A DNA stretch of 15,625 nucleotides. It comes from Bacteroidota bacterium. Lineage in GTDB: Bacteria; Bacteroidota; Bacteroidia; Flavobacteriales; Weeksellaceae. The DNA is taken from NCBI GenBank assembly GCA_023399675.1, contig JAEWOM010000007.1, forward strand, positions 1 through 15,625, given 5' to 3'. This document shows positions 1 through 8,100 of the stretch, piece after piece. The notes beneath the pieces are model-generated. The model was not told the origin of the DNA. It saw only the letters and a list, made by a program, of their open reading frames with translations, and did no database searches. The number at the start of each line of letters is the position of its first letter. Within the stretch, counting starts at the first letter, position 1. Both the position numbers and the translations under genes were made by a program.

Positions 1-1214
1 ACAAAGTGGATTCTGATGTTCCGCCACCGGTTTCAGGGACCATTGTGAAAATTCTAAAACAAAAAGACGAAGTTGCAAAAGTGGGTGAAGCCATTGCAAT
101 ACTTGAAACTGCCGGAGAAGGTGAAGCCCTTTCTGCACAGCCTCAGGAACCGAAAGAGGCAGCTGAAGTGAAAACTGAAATTCCGCAACTGTCGAACGAA
201 GAAATCAAAGAACTGGAAAAACCACTCACTTCAACAGAAAAAGTGGAATTTTCCGGAGATCTGTATCTGTCACCACTCGTAAAATCTATCGCTCAGCAGG
301 AAAATATTTCCGAAGAGGAACTTAAGACCATCAAAGGTTCCGGGCTGGAAGGCAGAATCACCAAAGAAGATATTCTTGCACATGTAGCGAATCGTGGAAC
401 TGCAAAAACAGCTCCGGCTGCAGCTGCACCGGCACAAACTTCCGCTCCGCAAACCGCTGCTGCGCCCGCTCCTGCAGTATCTGCACCTTCAGTTCCTGTA
501 GGTGAAGGAGATGAAGTTATACAAATGGACCGCGTCCGCAAAATTATCGCAGATGCGATGGTTAACAGCAAGCGTACGTCTCCGCATGTAACTTCCTTTA
601 TTGAAAGCGACGTGACCAACGTTGTTAAATGGCGTGCAAAAAACAAGAACGTTTTCGAGAAAAGAGACGGCGAAAGGCTGACCTTTATGCCGATTTTTGT
701 GAAAGCAGTAGTAAAAGCAATTCAGGATTTCCCGATGATCAACGTTTCTGTTGACGGAGATAAAATCATCAAAAAGAAAAACATCAATATCGGAATGGCA
801 ACCGCTCTTCCTGATGGAAACCTGATTGTTCCTGTAATAAAAAATGCAGACCAACTATCACTGTCCGGACTGGCAAAAGCAATCAACGATCTTGCAAACA
901 GAGCACGAAATAAGAAACTGAGACCCGAAGACACACAGGGCGCTACGTATACCATTTCCAATGTCGGTAGTTTCGGAAACCTGATGGGTACACCGATCAT
1001 TCCGCAGCCGCAGGTTGCGATTCTTGCCATTGGTGCGATTGTGAAGAAGCCGGCAGTACTGGAAACTGAAGATGGTGATGTTATTGCCATCCGCCAAATG
1101 ATGTTCATGTCACATTCATACGACCACAGAGTTGTTGACGGTTCGCTTGGAGGATTGTTCCTGAAGCATGTCCACGATTATCTGGAAAACTGGGATATGA
1201 ATACAGAAATCTAA
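1..1214 (+). CDS. Dihydrolipoamide acyltransferase (E2) of a branched-chain 2-oxo acid dehydrogenase-type complex, 5' end missing
   Basis: This is the core E2 subunit of a 2-oxo acid dehydrogenase complex. It transfers the acyl group from the lipoyl arm to CoA in the cytoplasm. The frame is open from the window edge, so the true start lies outside; 403 residues are visible. The first whole codon (3-5, Lys), followed by VDSDVPPP, matches the lipoyl-lysine loop (DKV...VP), so only the second half of one lipoyl domain is present (to about residue 36, numbering the Val at 6-8 as 1). An acidic linker follows, then a peripheral-subunit-binding domain (about 88-126, LYLSPLVKSIAQ...GRITKEDI), an Ala/Pro-rich swinging linker (132-166) and the catalytic domain (171-402). 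The active-site signature HSYDHRVVDG supplies His374 and Asp378. The catalytic core resembles branched-chain E2 (BkdB/BfmBB type) more than the pyruvate or 2-oxoglutarate forms, but substrate cannot be fixed from sequence alone. A terminator follows. Confidence 0.93.
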   Translation, partial: KVDSDVPPPVSGTIVKILKQKDEVAKVGEAIAILETAGEGEALSAQPQEPKEAAEVKTEIPQLSNEEIKELEKPLTSTEKVEFSGDLYLSPLVKSIAQQENISEEELKTIKGSGLEGRITKEDILAHVANRGTAKTAPAAAAPAQTSAPQTAAAPAPAVSAPSVPVGEGDEVIQMDRVRKIIADAMVNSKRTSPHVTSFIESDVTNVVKWRAKNKNVFEKRDGERLTFMPIFVKAVVKAIQDFPMINVSVDGDKIIKKKNINIGMATALPDGNLIVPVIKNADQLSLSGLAKAINDLANRARNKKLRPEDTQGATYTISNVGSFGNLMGTPIIPQPQVAILAIGAIVKKPAVLETEDGDVIAIRQMMFMSHSYDHRVVDGSLGGLFLKHVHDYLENWDMNTEI

Positions 1215-1230
1215 TTTCAATCAATACAAT

Positions 1231-1267
1231 AAAGATGCACCGTCTTTAAGGCGGTGCATTTTCTTTT
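1231..1267 (+). terminator. Intrinsic terminator of the E2 gene
   Basis: ATGCACCG (1235-1242) pairs perfectly with CGGTGCAT (1252-1259) around a 9-nt loop. Weaker A-T and G-T pairs extend the base of the stem, and the T-rich run TTTTCTTTT follows. It begins 16 nt after the E2 stop codon on the same strand. Confidence 0.85.
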
Positions 1268-1275
1268 ACAGAAGT

Positions 1276-1308
1276 CGCAAAAATAAAAAACCTGCATTGC
1301 TGCAGGTT
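1276..1308 (-). terminator. Intrinsic terminator of the leftward exported-protein gene
   Basis: AACCTGCA (1289-1296) and TGCAGGTT (1301-1308) form an 8-bp perfect stem with a 4-nt TTGC loop. Read leftward, it runs into a U-rich tract (complement of 1279-1290). It lies 21 nt beyond the stop of the gene at 1330-2133. Together with the rightward hairpin beside it, it isolates two convergent transcripts. Confidence 0.85.
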
Positions 1309-1329
1309 GTCAGTTGACTGATAATTCAA

Positions 1330-2133
1330 TTATCTTCTCTTTCTTTTTTCGATCTCTGTCCATGGGCCACCTTCGTGCTTAAAGCGTACCACTTCAAAAT
1401 CTTCGAAATCATCTGTTTTGTACACAATGTTGTCATCCGTTTCCTGGAATGGCGTGATGTAGAAGAAATCCTTGTCCTTGTTATCGCGCTTATCACCCAT
1501 TTTTACCGTTGGTACAAGTTGTGAAATCTGGTAACCCGGAACGTACATGTGAGTTTCAGTGAAGAAATCGGTGTCTTTTTCATTCGGTGCGATATCTACG
1601 ATTTTGAAGTCATCGTCATTCACCCACAGATAGTATTTCTTTTCCTCTTTGCTTTTCTTGTTGAACGTAGTAAAGTAGTACAGTCTCTTCGGAACCAGTT
1701 CCTGAATTTTTTCTGCGTTAACACCTGTGTAATACAAATCGCCGGAAGGATCAACGTAAGACTCGATATTATAAGGAATCAATGGATTTGCAAAATCTTT
1801 TTTTGTGAAATACTGCGTAAGCGATTTGTTCGCATCATAACGCAGTTTTTTCTCCTCTTCATTCAATTCCTTCGAAGGATTGGCCGGATTGATTTTCTTT
1901 ACAAAATTGTACAGTACAACAGGTTTGATACCTTTTAAGTGCGGCACAGCCTTGAGTTCCTCCATTTTGGAAACCCAGTAATACTGCTGAAAATATTCAT
2001 CCTTATCCCTTTCTTTTACAGATTTTATCGAAGCTGCAATTTTCTTGGAATTAAGATAGTTGGCATACTTACCTTGCGCAAAAGCTCCCGCAAAGACAAA
2101 TAGACTAAGAAGTAAAGCTAAATTTTTTCTCAT
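1330..2133 (-). CDS. Exported protein of unknown function (267 aa)
   Basis: I do not recognise the family. The start ATG (2131-2133) opens a clear Sec signal peptide: MRKN, then a hydrophobic stretch LALLLSLFVFAGAFA, with likely signal peptidase I cleavage after residue 19, leaving Gln20 at the mature N-terminus as is common in Bacteroidota. There is no lipobox cysteine and no further membrane segment, so the product should be periplasmic, or secreted if another signal acts. The mature part is rich in Lys, Asp, Glu, Tyr and Phe, with aromatic clusters (EYFQQYYWVSK, KRLYYFTTF, KKYYLWVNDDDF) and a strongly basic end, EKRKRR. That tail does not look like a type IX C-terminal domain. A GldN/PorN assignment was considered and dropped. 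A -7-type promoter element lies 27 nt upstream and a terminator follows. The gene is 79 bp downstream of asnB on the same strand, and some read-through is possible. Confidence 0.85.
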   Translation of the reverse strand: MRKNLALLLSLFVFAGAFAQGKYANYLNSKKIAASIKSVKERDKDEYFQQYYWVSKMEELKAVPHLKGIKPVVLYNFVKKINPANPSKELNEEEKKLRYDANKSLTQYFTKKDFANPLIPYNIESYVDPSGDLYYTGVNAEKIQELVPKRLYYFTTFNKKSKEEKKYYLWVNDDDFKIVDIAPNEKDTDFFTETHMYVPGYQISQLVPTVKMGDKRDNKDKDFFYITPFQETDDNIVYKTDDFEDFEVVRFKHEGGPWTEIEKRKRR

Positions 2134-2159
2134 TTTATAATAAAATTTTTATCAATGTT

Positions 2160-2167
2160 CAAATATA
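2160..2167 (-). promoter_or_regulatory. Putative -7 promoter element (TATATTTG) for the exported-protein gene
   Basis: On the minus strand this octamer matches the Bacteroidota -7 consensus TAnnTTTG. It lies 26 nt from the start codon, leaving a leader of roughly 20 nt. I found no clear TTG -33 element at normal spacing, so this is tentative. Confidence 0.45.
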
Positions 2168-2212
2168 ATTATTTATTAGATTAAATTAAATGCCCAGAGT
2201 TAAAAATTTTGT

Positions 2213-3880
2213 TTAATAGCTTTCCTGATGCACATTCACGGCACGTCCGCTCGGGTCGTTCATCGTTGCAAAGGCAGCGTCCCACCTCAATGCAACGGGA
2301 GTGGAGCACGCTACGGAAGGTACGGACGGCACCGTCTTCGCTGCTGCTTCTCCGGGAAAATGCGATTCGAAAATTGCTCGGTAACGGTATTCCTCCTTAC
2401 TTCTTGGCGTGTTCACCGGGAATCGAAATGCTGCACTTTCCATCATGTCGTCGCTCACCTCGTTTTCGGCAGTCTCTTTTAATGTGTCGATCCACAGATA
2501 ACCCACTCCATCACTGAACTGCTCTTTTTGACGCCACAGGACTTCATCGGGCAAAAGATCTTCAAATGCTTTACGCAGAATCCATTTTTCCATCCGACCC
2601 TCTTCCTTTCTGATCATTTTATCTTCAGGATTCACCTTCATCGCAACATCCATGAATTCTTTGTCCAGAAAAGGCACCCGGCCTTCAATTCCCCAGGCCA
2701 TTAACGCTTTATTTGCTCTGAGGCAATCGTACAGATGCAGGTTTTCCAGTTTTCGCACTGTTTCGTCATGAAATTCGCGCGCATCTGGTGCTTTGTGAAA
2801 GTAGAGATAGCCACCAAAAAGTTCATCCGATCCTTCGCCGGAAAGCACCATCTTAATACCCATCGATTTGATTACGCGCGCCAGCAAATACATCGGTGTA
2901 GACGCCCGTACCGTGGTAACATCATAGGTTTCAAGATGATAAATTACATCACGAACTGCATCCAACCCTTCCTGAACGGTAAAATGAATTTCATGATGTA
3001 CGGATCCGATATAATCCGCGACCTTGTGAGCTGCAGCAAGGTCCGGTGAACATTCCAGACCTACCGCGAAACTGTGCAGTCTGGGATACCAAGCTTCCTG
3101 TTGATTTCCACTCTCGATTCGTTGCCTCGCAAATTTGGCTGTAACAGCCGAAATAATGGAACTGTCCAGGCCGCCTGAAAGCAGAACTCCATACGGTACA
3201 TCGGTCATTAACTGTCTCTGCACTGCTGCTTCAAGTGCTGTTCTGACAGCATGAATATCTGTGGTATTGTTTTTCACTTCCTCAAAATCTTTCCATCCTC
3301 TGTGATACCACTGCTGCAGTTCCATCCCATCTTCATTAAAAAGAAGGTGTCCAGGTAAAAAAGTTTCAATCTGAGAACAGATACCTTCCAGCGCCTTCAG
3401 TTCAGAAGCGGTGTAGTAATTTCCGTTTCTGTCCCATCCATGATACAGTGGACAGATTCCCATGTGGTCGCGGGCAATTAAAAATTTCCGGTTTACCTGA
3501 TCATACAGGGAGAAAGCAAATATCCCGTTCAGTTTTTCGATAAAATCTTTGCCGTACCGCATGAAAAGCGGAAGGATTACTTCACAGTCAGATTCGGTTT
3601 GAAATGCGTATTCAGGAAACTCCTGCCGCAGTTCCCGGTGATTGTATATTTCACCGTTAACGGCCAGAACAAGATTGCCGTCACTGCTGTACAGAGGTTG
3701 CTTTCCGGAAGTCGGATCGACGATTCCAAGCCTCTCATGTGACATTATTGCAGCATCATCCACAAAAATTCCACTCCAGTCAGGACCGCGATGTCTGATC
3801 TTTTTGGACATCTCCAAAATTTGCGGCCGTAAACTTTTTACACTTTGTTTTGTATTAAAAACACAGACAATTCCACACAT
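2213..3880 (-). CDS. asnB: Asparagine synthetase B (glutamine-hydrolysing)
   Basis: This enzyme makes asparagine from aspartate, ATP and glutamine in the cytoplasm. At 555 residues it matches the Escherichia coli-type AsnB (about 554). The start is fixed by MCGI: after Met removal, Cys2 is the N-terminal nucleophile of the class II glutaminase domain (about 2-190). Glutamine-binding residues are visible in Arg49, the NGEIYN motif (75-80) and Asp98. The synthetase domain follows, with the ATP-pyrophosphatase loop SGGLDSS (235-241) and a second motif SGEGSDELFGGY. The C-terminal tail VACSTPVALRWDAAFATMND and the following PSGRAVNVH are typical of the family. No residue expected for catalysis appears missing. 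The leader (3881-3990) carries a promoter candidate and repeated TGATA/TATCA units. No hairpin terminator is evident in the 79-bp gap after its stop. Confidence 0.97.
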   Translation of the reverse strand: MCGIVCVFNTKQSVKSLRPQILEMSKKIRHRGPDWSGIFVDDAAIMSHERLGIVDPTSGKQPLYSSDGNLVLAVNGEIYNHRELRQEFPEYAFQTESDCEVILPLFMRYGKDFIEKLNGIFAFSLYDQVNRKFLIARDHMGICPLYHGWDRNGNYYTASELKALEGICSQIETFLPGHLLFNEDGMELQQWYHRGWKDFEEVKNNTTDIHAVRTALEAAVQRQLMTDVPYGVLLSGGLDSSIISAVTAKFARQRIESGNQQEAWYPRLHSFAVGLECSPDLAAAHKVADYIGSVHHEIHFTVQEGLDAVRDVIYHLETYDVTTVRASTPMYLLARVIKSMGIKMVLSGEGSDELFGGYLYFHKAPDAREFHDETVRKLENLHLYDCLRANKALMAWGIEGRVPFLDKEFMDVAMKVNPEDKMIRKEEGRMEKWILRKAFEDLLPDEVLWRQKEQFSDGVGYLWIDTLKETAENEVSDDMMESAAFRFPVNTPRSKEEYRYRAIFESHFPGEAAAKTVPSVPSVACSTPVALRWDAAFATMNDPSGRAVNVHQESY

Positions 3881-3881
3881 A

Positions 3882-3943
3882 TGATATTTCGGTTTAGCGC
3901 TATTGATAAAATATCAGCAATAATACTGACCAAATTGATATCA
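3882..3943 (-). promoter_or_regulatory. Cluster of TGATA/TATCA repeats in the asnB leader
   Basis: Within 62 bp upstream of asnB the unit TGATA or its complement appears as TGATAT (3882-3887), as an inverted pair TGATA-AAA-TATCA (3904-3916), and as the 8-bp palindrome TGATATCA (3936-3943). The repeats are seen directly. A role as a regulator-binding region is inference, and chance is plausible in such AT-rich DNA. Confidence 0.35.
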
Positions 3944-3963
3944 TACAATAAATTTTTGCAAAA
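3931..3963 (-). promoter_or_regulatory. Candidate asnB promoter
   Basis: On the minus strand a TTTTG (complement of 3959-3963) could serve as the -33 element. After a 20-nt spacer comes TCAATTTG (complement of 3931-3938), one mismatch from the -7 consensus TAnnTTTG. A start near 3925 would leave a leader of about 45 nt. The TGATATCA palindrome overlaps the -7 element. Confidence 0.4.
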
Positions 3964-3988
3964 TGCGAAAAATTTAAATCAAAATAAC

Positions 3989-4025
3989 AATAAATAAAAA
4001 ACAGGAACGAACAAAGGCTCCTGTT
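3989..4025 (-). terminator. Intrinsic terminator of the small membrane-protein gene
   Basis: AACAGGA (4000-4006) and TCCTGTT (4019-4025) form a 7-bp stem with a 12-nt loop. Read leftward it is followed by a U-rich tract (complement of 3989-4000). It lies about 35 nt past the stop of the gene at 4061-4438, which argues that asnB is a separate transcription unit. Confidence 0.7.
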
Positions 4026-4060
4026 AAGCTAAAATTCAAGAAAAAATTATTGTGGTGATT

Positions 4061-4438
4061 CTATTTAAAAAATTTCCACCGCGGAATTACCGACAGAAGG
4101 GCAAGGCTGGAATAAAAGAACAGTGCAAGCAGATCTGAATAAACGAATGTATTCAGGAAGTAGAGGTGAAAAAAGAAATGCAGCAGCATCGCAACCGGAA
4201 AAAGGAATACACCGATCTTCCGGTAAAAATAAATGAGGATAACGGAAATAAGTACGAGAAAATCCACTGCGAAAATCAAGTAAAAGTACCAGGTCGGAAT
4301 TTTCAGTTCATCGTGCTGCACATACTGATCCACATCGATACCAATTCCCATAAAAGCTGCAACAAGCATCAGAACGAGTGCTGCAATAAGCAATGTTCCC
4401 CTGTTCTTCTCAACACCTTCAAAATACTTTTCATCCAT
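4061..4438 (-). CDS. Small integral membrane protein of unknown function (125 aa)
   Basis: I do not recognise a family. The product is strongly hydrophobic, with four likely transmembrane helices at about residues 14-33, 48-71, 74-95 and 100-118. A short charged N-terminus (MDEKYFEGVEKNRG) and a basic end (PRWKFFK) suggest both termini face the cytoplasm. The only long soluble stretch is the loop between helices 1 and 2 (GIDVDQYVQHDELKIP), with acidic residues, which by the positive-inside rule would be periplasmic. No catalytic or metal-binding pattern stands out beyond a His-containing helix (LLHFFFHLYF). The ATG at 4438 is chosen because the next Met codons lie inside helix 1. Just upstream is the terminator of the Lrp/AsnC gene, whose T-rich tail ends only a few bases before this start, so its transcription is unclear. 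A terminator follows the stop codon. Confidence 0.75.
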   Translation of the reverse strand: MDEKYFEGVEKNRGTLLIAALVLMLVAAFMGIGIDVDQYVQHDELKIPTWYFYLIFAVDFLVLISVILIYFYRKIGVFLFPVAMLLHFFFHLYFLNTFVYSDLLALFFYSSLALLSVIPRWKFFK

Positions 4439-4441
4439 GGC

Positions 4442-4477
4442 ACAAAAATAAAAAACTTATGGCGTACCATAAGTTTT
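4442..4477 (-). terminator. Strong intrinsic terminator of the Lrp/AsnC gene
   Basis: AAAACTTATGG (4452-4462) and CCATAAGTTTT (4467-4477) form an 11-bp perfect stem closed by a 4-nt CGTA loop. Read leftward it runs into a U-rich tract (complement of 4444-4455). It starts 26 nt beyond the stop of the regulator gene and ends about 4 nt before the start codon of the membrane-protein gene. Confidence 0.85.
4443..4450 (-). promoter_or_regulatory. Possible -7 element (TATTTTTG) inside the terminator tail, 4 nt before the membrane-protein start
   Basis: The minus-strand octamer fits TAnnTTTG, but it lies so close to the ATG at 4438 that any transcript from it would be leaderless or nearly so. It is also part of the T-rich terminator tail, so the match may be incidental. 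No TTG -33 element is seen at usual spacing. Confidence 0.2.
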
Positions 4478-4502
4478 ATTCTGAATAAATATGCTCAGTT
4501 AT

Positions 4503-4973
4503 TTAAATGCTCACCGCGTTGATCAGACGGTTTTTATCGCTCAGATATTCTTCCATTGAAATCATACTTTCGGTACGCATAACATCCTGGATATCGTCGA
4601 TCTGATAAATAATTCTTTTCGCGTCTTCTGTATTTTTAGCTTTTACCTTGCAGAAAATATTGTATTTACCGGAAATTACGCTGGCTTCAACAACATTCGG
4701 AATTTCAGAAAGTTCCTTCAAAACTTCCTGTGTGCGGTTGGACTTTGTAAGAAGAATACCGATGAAAGCAGTAAAATGATAATCTAATTTACCGTAATCG
4801 ATATTAAGAGAAGAACCCAGAATAATACCTGCATCTTCCATTTTTTTCACGCGAACGTGAATTGTTCCTGCACTTACATCCATCTGCTTAGCGATTTCTG
4901 TAAAAGGCATTCTGGTGTTTTCAACTAAGAAATCAAGAATCTTCTTATCTATGTCGTCCAGTTGATAGTTCAT
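4503..4973 (-). CDS. Lrp/AsnC family transcriptional regulator
   Basis: This is a DNA-binding regulator of the feast/famine family, which usually senses amino acids or related metabolites and acts as dimers or octamers. Its 156 residues are the normal family size. The N-terminal winged helix-turn-helix spans about residues 4-55: LDDIDKKILDFLVENTR, then FTEIAKQMDVS, then the recognition helix SAGTIHVRVKKMEDAGII. The C-terminal RAM ligand-binding domain spans about 66-140 and includes the SGKYNIFCKVKA turn near residues 101-112, where family members contact ligand. The start ATG (4971-4973) precedes the typical LDDIDKKIL motif with no extension. Its targets are unknown; asnB two genes downstream is one candidate, and autoregulation is common in the family. 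It has its own strong terminator and an AT-rich upstream region with a -7 candidate. Confidence 0.93.
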   Translation of the reverse strand: MNYQLDDIDKKILDFLVENTRMPFTEIAKQMDVSAGTIHVRVKKMEDAGIILGSSLNIDYGKLDYHFTAFIGILLTKSNRTQEVLKELSEIPNVVEASVISGKYNIFCKVKAKNTEDAKRIIYQIDDIQDVMRTESMISMEEYLSDKNRLINAVSI

Positions 4974-5006
4974 TTTTTTGTATTTTATAATTTTATTAAC
5001 GTAAAT

Positions 5007-5026
5007 TTATATATAATGCAAAAATA
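5007..5026 (-). promoter_or_regulatory. Candidate promoter and AT palindrome upstream of the Lrp/AsnC gene
   Basis: On the minus strand TATTTTTG (complement of 5019-5026) matches the -7 consensus TAnnTTTG and would give a leader of about 40 nt. Immediately downstream is the palindrome TTATATATAA (5007-5016), a possible autoregulatory site. No -33 element is evident at usual spacing. The whole gap 4974-5104 is very AT-rich and shows no strong terminator for tamB, only a weak CTTT-TCG-AAAG hairpin near 5090. Confidence 0.35.
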
Positions 5027-5104
5027 CGAAAAAATACAATACCGAAATAATTAATACAAAATTTAAATATTTTTTAACATTATTCGCTTTTCGAAAGATA
5101 TTTA

Positions 5105-8100
5105 TTATTTGATTGAATCATTTTTGAGCGAATCCGATTTAACAGCTTCTGTAGTTTTTTTAGATTTTTTCTGTTTTTTTGACCCTCCAAAGAATCGGTC
5201 GAAACTTTTTGTCCAAACGACACCGCCACCATATGCCTGGTTATTCGCCGCATTGGTACCCATACCGATGTTCATCGGCTTCGAATATCCACGAAGAATC
5301 AGGCTTCCGTCATTATTTTTGGAAACGTCATATTCAATAGTTCCTTCGCCGGAAAGGTAATTCTGATCGGTAAGTGCTGCATCTCGGGACAACGGAATTC
5401 CCAAGCCGGTTTTAATGGTAAGCCTCGGCGAAAATGCCACACTTACCCCTGCATTGGCCCGGTCGCCGGTATTGGAAGCCTGGTCTCCCTGAACATAATT
5501 CAAGTCAATCTGAAATTCGTTACTGATCGTATTGAGAACCGATCCTAACTGTCTGAACAGAATATTATAACCGGAACTTTCCGCAATTCCTCCTACATCA
5601 TTGAAAAGACCGCCCGAACTGGCCACATTAAAGCGGTTCATCAACAGAATGGAACCGAACTGCATTACGCGTTCGTCATCCTGACTCATTCTCGATGCGA
5701 GGGTTTCCTTGATTTGGCTCGAAACATCAACAGCGGTAACATTCAGGTCGATTTTCGGGTTGGTCAGCGACTGAGTAATTTTGGTCTGAAGCTGCACATC
5801 GATTGGCTGTAAGGACATATTCAGGTAATCGCCCGCGTTCGACACAGTTCTGAAATAATTTGCTGTAATATCCAGCTCCGGATCCATCGCGTTGCCGTCC
5901 CACGAAATGTAACTGCCTTTTGCGATTTGAAATGTCCTGTTCAGGATGGCTTTTGAAACGAAAGTTCCGCTTTCAACCTGATAGGTTCCATTCATGGAAA
6001 TATTTCCCTGTCTGGACATGTTAAAACGCAGCGTATTGGCTGTTCCGCGCACAGAAATATCACCGATATCGTCTCCAACCAAAACATTCACCGTTGTACC
6101 GCTGTCCACCAGCAGATTAAAATCGACGAGCATATTCGCGCTGGTGTTTTCTTTTTCTTCCGTCACAATCACACCCGATTCATCTTCTTTGAGAAATCTC
6201 AGCATCTTGAATTCGTCAACCGTCGAATTGGAATTCGAGTTAAATGTGAAAACACTGTTATTAAGAGCTCGGAAAGGTTCGTTGCTGTCTGTATTGATTT
6301 TCAGTGCGCTTACCGGTCCCGAAACGTATAAATTTCCCTGTCCGTAAACCCTGCCCCAGAACAGGTCGTTGTCCGCCTGTGTACTGTTCAGCACAAGCAG
6401 ATTGTCCGCTCTCATGATGAGTTCGACCGCCATGGAGGAAAGGGTTTCAAAGTAAATCGCACCGGAAATGGTTCCTGAAGAATTCGCGCGTCCGTCGCGT
6501 ACACCGATACTGTTAAGAACGGCAGCACCTCTTGTAAGATTCACCACGGTGTCTTCGAATGAATAATCTACACCGGTAAAATTCAGTTTCATTCCGAAAT
6601 CATTCAGCGCAATATCACCGCTGTAGTCGATATCGCGAAGCGTTCCGGTAATGCTGAGAATTCCGTTCGCTTTACCGCGCATATTGCTGAAGACCCCTTT
6701 CACGAACTGATTTGCAAATTTCAGATCGAAGTCCTTCATATCAGCCTGAATATCAAGTGACGGAGAAGCAGTATTGTTATTAATCGTACCGGTAACTTCA
6801 AGATTATTATCCCCGATTATTCCTGCAGACAGCACTTTTGCATCCACACGGAAAACATTCGGAACGTCGGTTTGCTGAGCGGTAATGACCAAATTACCGA
6901 GATCATCACCTTTCATTGTAATCTGGTCCACCGTCAGATCTACGACCGGCTCCAGATTATCCCCTACCATTCTCAGCTGAATATTTCCGTTGGCAATACC
7001 TTCCATTTCAAGTGCGTTGCCATCACCGGTCATTTCCAGTAATTTTCCTATCTGCAGATTACGGACTTCTGCATCAGCTTCGAAATCTTTAGCGGATTTA
7101 AACTGGGCGTGTTTCAATAAAAGTTCGCTGTCTTCGGAATACACGCGAAGATTTTCAACCACAAAGTCTTTGGTTGCCTTTCGGTAGGTGATGGAATGAT
7201 TCAGTTCCGGACTCGTATCAATCTTCCAGGCAACATTATTGAACTGAATTTGTGTGGGCTCAAACCGTACGATATAATCGCCGGCAGCATTGGTAGACTG
7301 ATTCAGGTTGATGCTGTATGCTTTCAGTTCATCAGATTTTTCATCGTCCGGCGTGCCGTGCAGGAAATTGGCTGCAATATGAAGCAGCTGATTATTTTCA
7401 TTTCTTCCGGTTACTGTAAGATCCTTAAAGACATGGTTGCTGTATTGTGCGCGGTCTGCTCTCACGAAAAGCTGCTCGTCGAGGTTGGCTGTATTAATGC
7501 GCACAACCAGATTATTTGCGGTCGCGCTGTCTCGTTTCACCTTATTTTCTTCTGTAATCTGATAATCGGGGTTAATTTGAGCCAAAACCCGGTCAGCATT
7601 CGTGACTTCCTCTTTCGTGGTCATCACATATTTAAGGTCTTCAGCGTCGAGATTCAGTACTAAATTATTTGCAGTACCGTCATACGAACCGGTGATGAAA
7701 GCGCCTTTCGGAATGCTCAGATCCTGCATGAAATAATCAACCAAACCCTGCTGAACATCAAATTCCATATTGAAATGCTGTCCTCTGTACAGTTTTCTTG
7801 GAGGCGGACCGACGAGAATTTTTCCGATACCGTTTTCCACCATTCCGGCCAAATCGCCGAGCTCATATCTGCCGGTAATTTTTCCGTCTACGGCTCCGGG
7901 TGCATTCACAGCGACAATTCTGTTTCCGTTTTCAAAAAATGCGCGGACTTCGGCATTCGGAATCTGATAGTTCTTCGTTCCGGATGAAAAGCTGATATTA
8001 TTCATCTTCGCATCCAAATCCATATCATTCAGATTGGTCATCGCAATTTTACCGTCGACCACTCCGCTCAAGATCTGATTTCCGGTAGCTCCCGTGAAGT

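Noticed and set aside
399..510. Ala/Pro-rich low-complexity stretch as a DNA repeat or recombination site
   Set aside because: It encodes the normal flexible linker between the E3-binding and catalytic domains of E2 proteins.
1330..2133. Assignment of the exported protein as gliding/type IX secretion protein GldN
   Set aside because: The signal peptide and size are similar, but the characteristic GldN segments (such as the DDxDILWSK-type region) are absent.
4166..4522. 118-codon plus-strand open frame spanning the membrane-protein gene
   Set aside because: It is antisense to a convincing hydrophobic protein, crosses a terminator hairpin and has low-complexity content; it is a shadow frame.
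7196..7663. 155-codon plus-strand open frame inside tamB, one of many long antisense frames there
   Set aside because: It is fully antisense to the continuous TamB reading frame, has no promoter or recognisable domain, and is expected by chance in such a long gene.
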